Origin: Pelecanus crispus
Taxonomy: Eukaryota > Chordata > Aves > Pelecaniformes > Pelecanidae
Direction: 5' to 3'
Assembly: GCF_030463565.1 (NCBI RefSeq)
Contig: NC_134646.1
Span: 40,183,240 to 40,247,239 of the forward strand
DNA length: 64,000 nt
Shown here: one piece after another, positions 13,001-22,100 of the stretch
How the letters are laid out: each line of letters starts with the position of its first letter
Numbering within the stretch: the first letter of the stretch is position 1
Translations under genes and position numbers: made by a program
The notes under the pieces: model-generated
Told to the model about the DNA's origin: nothing
Databases searched by the model: none
The model's input: the letters and a program-made list of their open reading frames with translations, nothing else

Positions 13001-15400
13001 ATCCCTGTGGAAAGAAGGGATATATCAAATTGAGTGTACTTTTTGTCCTAGAACAAAATACCTGATAAGACATCCTACCTACTCACCTTGTGAAGACATC
13101 CTACCTACTGACCTTGTCTTACCAAAAAAACCCCCTCTCCCTCTTTGAAGCTAAGGTTCATCTGCTCTCCTGCAGTTGGTGTATGAGAAATTACCACGCA
13201 TCATATGACTGTATTTAAAAATAATGTGCATTTCTATCATGCTGCTGCTGAAAGAAAAGGGGAGTGATTAAATTGGTATTTCAAGTTGAACTATTACCTT
13301 TTGGGAAACAGCATCAGATGTTTAAGCAATTTTAAACTAGAAGTACCTAGGACTAATAAAAACAAATGCCTAAAAAGTATTTGTAACCTACCTTCTCTAG
13401 TAAAGCAGTGAGCAAAAGAGCTATAATTTTATGACAAGATAAGATAATTGTGTCTTCCACTTCTTGAGTCTTAGTTTTTTGCATGACAGATCCCTAAAGC
13501 TAAAGAGTGCTAATTTTAGAAACTGTTGTCTAGGCTGAGTCTTTCAGAAAAAATAGTGCTGACTTATAACAAAGACACTTTGTCCGAGTATTCTGGTTTG
13601 ATTCTTAGAAAGATGTCTTGAGTGTCTTTGAATCTGGTTAAAACTATTTAAGTCAGCAGAAACACTATGGTTGACTTGAGTGGGAAATGGATGTGCAGTT
13701 TGTGCAACAAACTTGCTGCCCAAGGAAGCTGGAATGTCCCAATTCTTTGAGGGGGTAGTATAACTTTTTCATGTTGCTGGCACAGCTGTAACAAAACCAA
13801 TTGCCTCTTCTGGATTTTGGAGTGGAGATGTAGTTTGAAAGATGTTCTAGCTAAGATAGAAGCTAAAATGATATGCTTACATTTCTGTAAAATGTGCATG
13901 TGATTGCTAAAGCCATTCTGAGGTTTTTGGTCTGTGTTTACAGTGCATAATGCATCTTGAGGATAGACTACAAGAAATGTATCTCAAAAGCAAAATGCTT
14001 TCAGAATATCTGCGAGGACATACCAGAGTGCATGTAAAAGAACTAGGAATTGTATTGGGGTGAGTATTGCAGATATCAGTCTTAACCAATGGCAAAACTT
14101 GGGGCAGTTATTTTCCTTTTTAGTTTCTGAATATTGGCATCTTGTTCCCACGGGGACTTGCTTCTTACTTCATATTTAGCACTCTCCTCTTTCATGTGCC
14201 TAATAAAGTGTAAAAATGGGTTCTACTGAGCTATCTGGAAATTGGGAGGAGACACGGTTCAACAACAAGAACAAACCACTTGGCATTCTTAAATCTTCAC
14301 AATGAAGAAAGTTTGGATTTTGGTCATTAGGAGGTTATGCACACATTCATACACACTCTTTCTGTCTTGATCCTCCTTAATAAAAACTCATCCCAACAAA
14401 TACTTGAGAATCTTTGGAAGGTTAGGTGGTGCAGTTGTATCTTGAGGGAAGAGGGGTTCTCAAAAAGCAGATGTAGGAAAATAGACAGGTGTCCTGTTTG
14501 GCAACTGTCTTCTAATAATAGTGCTTGATTGGCACACAACCTTTAGGGATGCACCTGCTGACAGCAGAAGAGGGGGAAGGGGGAAGAAGTGAGTACATGT
14601 TCCCAAGAAGATGGTTTTTAGCACTGTAGGTAAAACTTAATTTATCTTTATCCAGACTGTTCAAGATTTCATGCTGAGAAATGTAGCTGTAAACAGTGAA
14701 ACCCTGAAATAAGCACTTTTCTCACTGTGTGTATATGAGTATAAATATATATATACACACACATACATTCTGGCTTCTGAGCAGCTTTACATTGGAAATG
14801 GTTGGAAACTGAGCATTGCATTTGAGAGACATTGCTGGTACTGTTACTGCATAATAACTAATAATTCCAGCTTTTGGTCATTTTTGGTAAGAAAGTGCTC
14901 CTGTATGGGGAACAGTTATATTCAAAACATGAAATGCACAGTCTTCCATAAGCTGATGTTTAGTACTTTCTTAAACTGGGCTTATTGGTGCCTACTGACT
15001 GGCAAGACTACAAGCTAAGTCTTACGGTTTAGCAAATAAATAAAAGTTTTTATTTAAAACAGAAAAGATTATATACCACAAAGAGTAATGCTGCTATCTT
15101 TTGACTTAAATGGTAGCCTAATTCTTGGTTTTAAATATTATTACCTACCTTTACTGGTATGTTATGAGTAATGGCAATAAATAATAATTAAACAATGAAC
15201 TGGGTTATAGGAACACACTTCCAGTTTCTTTAAAGTGGATGAAAAATATCCTCTTGTGTTTCTCTTTTTGTCAAGGTGACTGTATATTTTAAAGTCTGTC
15301 TTTTTTTTTTTTAATTTCTAGGATTGAATCCAATGACTTGCCTTTGTTGGCTGCTATAGCAAGTACTCATTCCCCGTATGTTGCTCAAATACTCTTATAA
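825..15400 (+). CDS. FNIP2: FNIP2, folliculin-interacting protein 2 (3' part of gene, nine coding exons)
   Basis: Nine exons join in phase to give 826 residues plus a stop; the protein's N-terminal part is upstream of the window. The order of conserved blocks matches vertebrate FNIP2: [13 protein letters not shown] near the start, the FNIP middle domain (about residues 15-320 of this fragment), a divergent, probably disordered linker, then the C-terminal FNIP domain (about 640-826) ending in [13 protein letters not shown]2 is preferred to FNIP1 because of DLVLHG followed by DEKLKQC, and [20 protein letters not shown]. Family knowledge: FNIP proteins have a longin-DENN fold and bind folliculin and AMPK. 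The FLCN-FNIP complex works at lysosomes as a GAP for RagC/D in amino-acid signalling to mTORC1, and FNIPs also act as Hsp90 co-chaperones. All introns are GT-AG. No frameshift or premature stop is seen, so the gene appears intact. Confidence 0.96.
1027..1608 (+). other. FNIP2: FNIP2 intron
   Basis: A 582-bp GT-AG intron in phase 0. Short open frames on both strands show no family resemblance. Nothing else is seen. Confidence 0.88.
1609..1697 (+). CDS. FNIP2: FNIP2 coding exon b
   Basis: An 89-bp exon encoding [12 protein letters not shown] and then a helix ending in EEF. It continues the previous exon in phase 0 and ends with two bases of an arginine codon completed by the next exon. The donor GTGAGT is strong. 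The acceptor reads taatcaag, an AAG rather than the usual CAG or TAG, after a modest pyrimidine tract. The exon is too short to stand out as an open frame; it was placed by its match to the FNIP2 family between the flanking exons. Confidence 0.93.
1698..2534 (+). other. FNIP2: FNIP2 intron
   Basis: An 837-bp GT-AG intron that splits an arginine codon. It has an A-run near 2431 and nothing else notable. Confidence 0.9.
2535..2681 (+). CDS. FNIP2: FNIP2 coding exon c
   Basis: It follows the acceptor tttgagcag and ends at the donor GTAAGC. It encodes the conserved block [17 protein letters not shown] and continues through [14 protein letters not shown] to LIEQINKNQ. The first base completes an arginine codon and the last two bases start a glutamine codon finished in the next exon. 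This is a well conserved helical part of the FNIP middle domain. Confidence 0.95.
2682..2807 (+). other. FNIP2: FNIP2 126-bp mini-intron
   Basis: A GT-AG intron of only 126 bp that splits a glutamine codon. A tract of C and T follows the donor, and a T-rich tract ending in ttcctag forms the acceptor. Confidence 0.9.
2808..2977 (+). CDS. FNIP2: FNIP2 coding exon d
   Basis: Separated from the previous exon by a very short 126-bp intron. It encodes [17 protein letters not shown], then [17 protein letters not shown], and ends within NPLWAQLG. The acceptor is ttcctag and the donor GTCAGT. The last base is the first base of a glycine codon finished 3.6 kb downstream. The [10 protein letters not shown] segment is among the most conserved in FNIP1 and FNIP2. 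Confidence 0.95.
2978..6583 (+). other. FNIP2: FNIP2 intron (3.6 kb) containing a CR1 remnant
   Basis: A GT-AG intron that splits a glycine codon. It contains a sense-oriented CR1 3' end (listed separately at about 4868-5050) and a G/T-rich patch near 5180-5215. I see no further exon. Confidence 0.88.
4868..5050 (+). mobile_element. CR1 LINE, truncated 3' end
   Basis: The sequence has the standard avian CR1 3' landmarks in order: gggttgcccagagaggt, then ccctagaaacattcaaggtc, then ctgagcaacctgatc, then ctagatgacctctaaaggtc, then cccttccaaccc, ending attctgtgattct. It is 5'-truncated as usual and non-coding. It lies in sense orientation within an FNIP2 intron. Confidence 0.93.
6584..7904 (+). 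CDS. FNIP2: FNIP2 large central exon e (1.3 kb)
   Basis: About 440 codons open from the acceptor tgtatag to the donor GTAAAA. The first 110 residues finish the middle domain ([20 protein letters not shown], then [17 protein letters not shown], then [19 protein letters not shown]). After that comes a long, low-complexity, Ser/Glu/Lys-rich linker that resembles other vertebrates only in islands such as [17 protein letters not shown] and [20 protein letters not shown], the latter a Ser/acidic cluster likely to be phosphorylated. It ends at VELPLPR, just before the C-terminal domain. The frame is open for another 94 bases upstream of the acceptor, but that stretch is intronic because the previous exon joins exactly at 6584. 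Confidence 0.95.
7905..8695 (+). other. FNIP2: FNIP2 intron
   Basis: A 791-bp GT-AG intron that splits an arginine codon. No repeat or exon is recognised. Confidence 0.88.
8696..8852 (+). CDS. FNIP2: FNIP2 coding exon f
   Basis: It begins after atttcag and ends at the donor GTGAGT. It completes the arginine codon split at 7904 and encodes [20 protein letters not shown], then [12 protein letters not shown], then [18 protein letters not shown]. This is the start of the FNIP C-terminal domain. The DLVLHG and DEKLKQC wording favours FNIP2 over FNIP1. It was found by splice signals and family match and ends in phase 0. Confidence 0.95.
8853..10016 (+). other. FNIP2: FNIP2 intron
   Basis: A 1.16-kb GT-AG intron in phase 0. 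It is AT-rich, and the short open frames at 9096-9598 show no conserved protein. Confidence 0.88.
10017..10217 (+). CDS. FNIP2: FNIP2 coding exon g
   Basis: An exact 67-codon exon in phase 0 at both ends, from ctgttgcag to the donor GTAAGT. It encodes [20 protein letters not shown], then [27 protein letters not shown] and [13 protein letters not shown]. This is the best conserved part of the FNIP C-terminal domain. The methionines upstream of the acceptor are intronic. Confidence 0.96.
11697..11789 (+). repeat. 54-bp-period tandem duplication in FNIP2 intron
   Basis: A 39-bp unit at 11697-11735 (gatttaaatcttgacaaaaa, then catatgtactaatatcgat) recurs at 11751-11789 with three transitions. The period is 54 bp and the intervening 15 bases are unique. 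Confidence 0.9.
12136..12297 (+). other. Candidate alternative terminal exon of FNIP2 (in phase, unproven)
   Basis: A pyrimidine tract (eight T's, then catttag) ends at 12135 and forms a good splice acceptor. Directly after it a frame is open for 53 codons (starting [16 protein letters not shown]) and ends at the TAA at 12295-12297. It is in the correct phase to follow the exon ending at 10217, which ends in phase 0. Using it would replace the last 64 residues of FNIP2. I recognise no family in the peptide. No AATAAA lies close downstream, which weakens the case. An open stretch of this length also arises by chance. Confidence 0.2.
13067..13116 (+). repeat. 26-bp-period tandem duplication in FNIP2 intron
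   Basis: aagacatcctacctactcac (then cttg) at 13067-13090 is repeated at 13093-13116 with a single C-to-G difference. Confidence 0.9.
13944..14059 (+). CDS. FNIP2: FNIP2 coding exon h
   Basis: It follows gtttacag and ends at the donor GTGAGT. It encodes [20 protein letters not shown] and [19 protein letters not shown]. It enters in phase 0 and ends with two bases of a glycine codon. [17 protein letters not shown] is typical of FNIP2. Confidence 0.95.
14060..15321 (+). other. FNIP2: FNIP2 last intron
   Basis: A 1.26-kb GT-AG intron that splits a glycine codon. An alternating TA/CA tract lies near 14743-14767, and a long T tract precedes the acceptor. Confidence 0.88.
15322..15400 (+). CDS. 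FNIP2: FNIP2 last coding exon i with stop codon
   Basis: The acceptor is ttctag, after a long T tract. The exon completes a glycine codon and encodes [20 protein letters not shown] and AQILL, then TAA at 15398-15400. This is the normal C terminus of FNIP proteins, so the gene is complete at its 3' end. Confidence 0.95.
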
Positions 15401-17663
15401 ATTCAAATCTCAGGATAGTCATTCCCTTAAAGTAAAATAAAGAAAATGGGAATGTTGAATGAAGAACAGAGGTGCCAAACACTGGTAAAGAGGAACACTG
15501 AGGAAAGCAGGTGATGACTGTACATTCTACCACCTTCTGATTCTGATTTCAGCCGGATGTTTTATCAGAGGACTTCAGTTTACATAATGTAAAAGGCATT
15601 CAGGTTTTTCTTACAATCGCACTTCTGACTTAAATCAAGAAAGTGACTACATCCTTGCATTTTATTTTTATTCAAAGGACAAAAGTTAACACTATGTGGC
15701 AGACCAGGAGCTGCCATCCAAAACGCTGCTCAAAACCATGAAGTAACTGTTAAAAGAACAAGTGGGTTAGAGTGGATTTCTTAATACTATGCTTGTGTGT
15801 GTGGTGTGGTGTATGTTTCTTTGCTGAGGAGGAGGAGCTGTAAACTATGTATATAGCATTTCTATACACAAGTGTATTAGATGGGACATGATCTTCTCAC
15901 AGAGCATAAGCATGATTTTGTATATTGGAACTGACCAGCTCAGAACAAGGAACCTGGATTCAGCAGCCGAATGTTATGTGGGAATGGAGGTGTGCATGAG
16001 GTGATGTGACTTTTCCCTTAAAGGACAAGAGGTTAAGAAAGCTGTGGCTGCTTCTGTTTTAATGAGGAGGCATTCGAATGAGGCCATGGCTAGAAGTGGA
16101 ATGGAATGGACATCTGAGATAGGGATTTTGTGGGAAAGCCTTATGGAATTTCTGCTACAAGTTTACATTTGTTGCTGATGCAACTTCAATAACTCTTCTG
16201 AGTTTCTGTATGACTGTAATCCTGGGAACTAAACCTGTATCTTGGTGTCATCAAGTATTACTATCTCCGAGGAGTATGAATTTGACAAACTTCTGTGTGA
16301 TACCAGTGCTGTTAGCGCGTGTCTGTGCACACGTACACCAAGCAATTGGCACAAACTGAAGACAGTCTTATTGGGGAAATAAAAGACAACAAACAACCCC
16401 CCACCAAACCTGTAGTCAAAAGTATTACTTTTTTCCAGCTACTAGTTGTTACTTCTAAGTAGGAATGAAAAAACAGCATTGTTTGAAGTAAAATGAAATG
16501 TAGGGGGCAAACCCCAATATTTGATAGTGCTATGAATGTTTGCCATTACCCTTTTTGATTCTACAGAAATCTTGAACTATCATCTGGGTGCCTTTCCTTA
16601 ATGGGTTAACTACTCTGAGACCAGAAACTACTTCTCCACTAGTTGATACTGGCCTTCTGTGTTTCTAGAAAGCAAAATAAAATTTTGTATTTTACTGTTT
16701 TCATGTGGTTGATACCATGAATGTAAAAAAAAAAAAAAATTTACTTTTATTGCATAAAGCACTGTTAAGCTGGATATGAAACTGTGGACCAGACTGAGGA
16801 AGGAACAAAGGATCAAAACAAACATTCTTAAAGAAATGGAAATCTCAATGTTGGACTGTTCTGTTGTGAGCCAGCAGGAATGAGGTGTCTGAAATTGTCA
16901 GCTTGCAAGCAAATTGCTAGTAACACAATTGCTTGGGAATAGTGAATACTAATAAGAAACTCCTGGTCACCGGTTGTGATTTCTCCTCATTGGTGATTAC
17001 AGATTTTTAACACTGAAGGGACACACTTTTATTAAAAGTGGTTTTATTTCCTACTACCTTGATGTTTGGACTTTTCTACAGTAAACTTTCAATGATTTGA
17101 AATAATGAAATGTGCATATTGTGAGTTGTTTAAATGTGATGGGGGTCTTGATTAACCTTGTGTTGCTTTTTGAGGGAAACAGGTAGACTGACCTACTGTG
17201 AAGAGAGGTTGTTTCCAAGTGGAGGGATACTTATTCTGATACAATGCTTCTAAAGCTATTCCTTATATGCTGGGTTTCTGACCTGACATTCCAGATGTTT
17301 CTTTTATCGCATTTTCATACTTGTCCCTAGTATTCTGCCTAAAAAGGCTAAAATCTTTTTATGGTTCAGGTTTTCTCCTACTGCTTATAGTTAAGCAAAC
17401 TTTTCATATCTTTGGTCTGTGAATCCTTCTATCTGCTGGAAAGTAAACTTACCTCTGCATATAGCTGTTAGCAGATATCACTCTCTATTCCACAAGGTTA
17501 AGGCAAAGTAAGAACCGTAGAGCAAGTCACATATTCCTAAACTACCCCTGTGATGGAGAGTGTGTGTGTCCGCATGTGTAAGACTATGAAACCGCTTCCC
17601 TGAGTGTATATAGAAACCTCATGTACTTTCTCTATTTCATGTCACTCTTACATAGTAGCAGAG

Positions 17664-17693
17664 TTCATTAAAAGTCAATTCATTAAAAGTCAA
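17664..17693 (+). repeat. Perfect 15-bp tandem duplication in the FNIP2 3' UTR
   Basis: ttcattaaaagtcaa occurs twice head to tail (17664-17678 and 17679-17693) without mismatch. Confidence 0.9.
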
Positions 17694-19165
17694 TTCCAGT
17701 TCTCTTAAACTATTAGTTGGGTTTTTATCTGAACAGACTGACAATTCTTCAAAGAAGTATGTGCTAACATAGAAATATGTGCTTTTGTTTTTATAGAGTG
17801 CACTAGGGAAGTCAAAGGTCAGCCGACATTCAGTGATTTCAAGACTAATACCATGATCAGTAACACCTGATTTTACTACATCAACTATTATTAAAAAAAA
17901 AAAAGTCTGCCTTTTGGCAAGACATCAAATTAACCGATGGTCAAAAGCACTTGGATTTTCTTCAGCCCAGGCTAAAACTTCATAGTTCTTGCTGCTTTCT
18001 CTAACATTTTGCTGCTCTTCACAAATTACGTGATGAACTATCTTGTTCTCACGGTTTTAGTTTTGGGGGAAAGAAAATCCAGAATGAAAGCTGATTATTA
18101 CCTTTAAAAGGCTTTAGACTAAAGAAAGTTAAATACATGTTTTCCCCCTCCACCAAATGTACTACCTCAGTTGACAGGATTCCACCTTCTAGGGCTTTTT
18201 TTGACTCCAAGTCTTTAACTTGTTTTTGGTAGCATCTTGCTGTTTATGTAAAATAGTGTGGCATGACAGGGCAGTAAGTATTTACAGATGTGTTGTTAGA
18301 CATCTTTAGGGCATGTTTCTGTTTTTATTTTAATAGGATGAAAAGTGATATGAATGTACAGATGTGTCTAAAATTGACAATGTAGCTTAATTTTCAAAGA
18401 TTCCAAAGTTGTTCTTATCAGTATTATGTAGTTTTTTGTAAACTTAAATACATACTTTCTTGGATAAGTGGGAGTGCACAGTCTTTCCAAAATCCCACAT
18501 AAATGCAGTTTACACAGTGCAATTTAAAGAATGTATGCTTTTTTTTCAGGCAAGGCTAAACCTTCATACACAGAGGGGAGGAATGAACTGCGAAATTGTA
18601 GTATTTAATCTAAATGAATTCTTTAACCCCAAATGATACTGAGAGCTAAACATTTTAGTTTAGGTAGGTACTCGCTGAACTAATGTATACAACTTTCTTT
18701 TGACCAAAAGAAACCAATAGACACTGATTCTGTAATTCACATTTCTAATGGCATCCTCCAGAGTTACAGACTGATACTTTTCCCCACTCCCTACTATATG
18801 TATCTTTACTCTTAAAGTCAAAAACCCTTTTCAGACACACCAAACTCGTGTATATAAAGTTTACACAAAATGATCACTTATCCCTCAAGTATAACTTCTA
18901 CTTCAGTTAAAAGGACACAAATCAAAATTGAGTCTGAACTGTCAAATATACTGTAGACTTTTTTTTTTGAGGTCAAGTGGGCTAATTTGACATACATAGC
19001 AGGTTTTCCATAGTAGAAAAAACAATGTGTGTTGCTATTGCATGTTTGGAGAACATAGGCTTTTTTAGGAATGACTGAATACCAATGTCAAACTACATGG
19101 GTTTTTTTCTTATAGCTGTTTATGTACGCTATCATTTTGGTCTATTTCTTTGCGGCATTTGGTGC

Positions 19166-19171
19166 AATAAA
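19166..19171 (+). terminator. FNIP2: Probable distal poly(A) signal of FNIP2 (AATAAA)
   Basis: Consensus AATAAA inside tgcaataaactttctg, with a G/T-rich stretch (gtaagtggtattttgt) 20-40 bases downstream, as expected of a cleavage element. Cleavage would fall near 19185-19195. Further AATAAA hexamers at about 19658, 19746 and 19897 are alternatives. Confidence 0.5.
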
Positions 19172-19194
19172 CTTTCTGAAATGAATGTAAGTGG

Positions 19195-22100
19195 TATTTT
19201 GTATCTTCCTTCTTAAAACTTACTTCTGAAATAGCTGTTGTAGCTGAGATCTAATAGTGCATGGACATCTGATAACTCATTAGCGGAGTAAGTAAATGTT
19301 GCAAGAAATGTCTAACAGGAAAGCTTCACAAAATTTCAAACCTGATTGAACACTGTTAGCATCTTTGGAAGCTTTACCCCACTTACATGTGTAAACAAGA
19401 GCTCTTACAGTGTGAAAACTAACTGCAAAAAGCAATGGAAAGTGAAGATGCTGACTGTTGGAATAGGTCCTGCAAAGGTTCCACGCACCTGTGTGGCTGG
19501 TACTTAGCTCAAGTGCATGTGAAAAGAGCTATCTGAAAAATGCGTTCCTCTTACATAATGTGTCCAATTTTAAAAATTACTTAACAGGGATGAGTGACAC
19601 CTTGTGTCTACTAGATTATGAATTGGTTGATGGATTTGACATGAATTAGTTTAAAATAAAGAGGTTTTCAATTTGTGTCAAACTCTCCATGACCTGAATT
19701 TCTATACAATATTCTGCAGCTTACTGGAAAGTCCTTATATACAAAATAAAAATGGAGGAGAGAGGATCAACTGTAATTATGCTGAACATCTTTGACCAGG
19801 TCTGCGGTATAGTCTGATTTGTAGGGTGTAAGCACTTCTTACCTGTAGACTGAAATGTTTGAGGCTTGCTTGTTGGTCAGGTTAACAAAGATTGGAAATA
19901 AAACAAAAGCCCAGGAACTTTGGCGTCAAGGACTTTTCACAGTGCTCTGAATACAGTTTCTGGCTTTCTGGTCTGGCTGCAGTAATTATCAACTGGAGCA
20001 TTTGGAAATAAGTCTACTTATTTTCTCGTGCTCAAAGGTGCTAGCACACACTTGAAGGAAGGAGAAATGTCTGTTGTGTTGTCTACTACAACTCCTGTGT
20101 AATTTGTGCTCCTGTTAATACTCCTGTACAAATGGTGACCTGTTATAGAGGTTAGCTAGATTTGGTGTTCATGAGAATGAAAGGGGTTTTTTAGTGTGAA
20201 AAATAGTACATCGAACAATGGTGCTGTAGTGAATTGTAACCTCACTCCAGCTTGCTTCTTGACAACTTCTGCAGCTGCCTCCCTCTCTCTAAGTGTGCTT
20301 TCATGAGAAGGCTTGAAACACTTTAATAGCTAACCCTGTAACAAGGGGAAGACCCCATTACCCTGTCCGGTCTTCCCTCCTGTCATGCTAGCTGAATCTG
20401 CAAGTCGCTTATGCAGTGGCTTGCTCTGTTGCTCGTTGAATCACTCATCTCCAGGTGCAGCATGTTTGCAGAAAACAAGCTGCTGATGGTTGTCTGCTGG
20501 GTTAACATTGAATTTGGCTCCAGTAAGTGCTAGCATAAGGGCAATGGAAGAGATGGGGCTCCTAAGCTAGGAACAAGAGAGAAAAGGAGTTGAGACTGCT
20601 CCAGCTCCTGCTGTCTTTGATACTTGTGGGCCATTGGATTGGCTCAGCGATTTGGTGGGACAGCAACCGGGGCTTCTACCCAGGCTTTGTAGGACTCCAT
20701 GAAGCTCCTCTGCTCTGACTTCACTACTTTTAAAAAAATTGTAGTTAAGCTGTTGGTCATATCAACTGGTTTAACTTTTTTCTAAAGGACACTTAGCCAA
20801 TCTCTTTCAGAATTCATATGATTGGGACTGTGGCAGGTTAGCAAGAGGCCAGATGCGCAGGCTGACCAGTATAAAATGGTCAAGCACTGGGAAAGGGTGG
20901 AGACCTGTATTAATAAATACTTACGTGGTATGGCTGAGAGGGCTGCCGAGGAGCTCTTAAAACCAACAGCTGCAAAAGAGAAAATAATACCTAGATTTGA
21001 AAAACTCTCAAACTCTGCGGTCAGATTCTGTGATTTGTTCAAAAGATGTGACTTAATAATACAAATATTAATGATCAACTGATTTAACTGTTTTTCCTCT
21101 TATATAAATAGCAAGGAGGATCACAGACCCAATGAAGAGATCCTCCTTGTATGTAATGACTTCAAGGCTACAGCAGGCGTAATTAAGCGTGAACAAAATA
21201 ACTAAGGTTTGTGCCAGAATTCTGCCAGTCTTTCTCCCTCCTTTTCTCTCTAAATGAAGAAGTCGTATAACAGCAAAGCTTTCTGCTAATCATCCATGCA
21301 CCATATTCTTTGGTTTTTCTGTACATACATGGTTGAAGAGAGCATGACTGAACATATGAAACAGGATTTTGGACATAAAGGACGTGCAGCTGAGTGACAA
21401 ACCATGAGACTGTGACCTATAGGGCTTCTGATCCCATATAAAATTAGCTTAAGTGGCCACATGCTAGTAATCCACATGCTGGAAAATGACTCTTATAATA
21501 GTTGCAGTCAGTTGTCTGGCACAATCCCAAAGCTAAAACAGTTTAAGCAGTACAAGTAGAGTAGCATCTTGTCTTGAAATCCTAAAGGTCAACGCAAGGC
21601 CGAAGGGCTTAGGAGTGACAGTCAAGCACTTAAAAATAAATATAATCTCATAAACTGGATTTCCTCCGTTTTGAGCTACAGGAGAGATTCCACCGTGATC
21701 TGGCAAAATGGTGTTTCCCACCAAGAAAGCCAGCTCTCCCTCCTACGGGCAGAGAGATGTTTGCAAATGTGGAAATATGAAGTGATGCTTAGGTCTGCTT
21801 GAGATCTTCCCAGGGAGTGGTTGTGCTGTCTGATAAGAGTGCTGTGGGGTCAAGAGCTGGGACATTTGGCTCACAAAACTGTTTTCCCTTCCATTGGATT
21901 GAATTCCAACCCTGTGTATAAAAAAAAAATGTTTCAAATATGTCCTTAAGTTTAATTAGTATTTTACCTTTATTTTACTACCTCATCTCTTTTTCCCTAG
22001 GTAAAATGAGCCTGGGTAGTTTTCTCTTATTTTCTGTGCATTACTGTGACATAAATGTTTTCACTTCATTTTCTACAGTATTGTATCACCTTTTTCTTTT

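Larger units (their letters stand above)
10218..13943 (+). other. FNIP2: FNIP2 intron (3.7 kb) with tandem duplications and a cryptic-exon candidate
   Basis: A GT-AG intron in phase 0. It holds two short tandem duplications (near 11.7 and 13.1 kb), a T run near 10530, and a 53-codon open stretch after a strong acceptor at 12136. Each is listed separately. Confidence 0.88.
15401..19190 (+). other. FNIP2: FNIP2 3' untranslated region (probable)
   Basis: This begins after the FNIP2 stop and has no long open frame. It is AT-rich with many ATTTA motifs, T and A runs, and a perfect 15-bp tandem duplication near 17.67 kb. Possible early poly(A) signals (AATAAA) occur near 15435, 16378 and 16675, and the best distal one is at 19166. 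A long 3' UTR fits the family. The end point is inferred from the signal, not observed. Confidence 0.5.
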
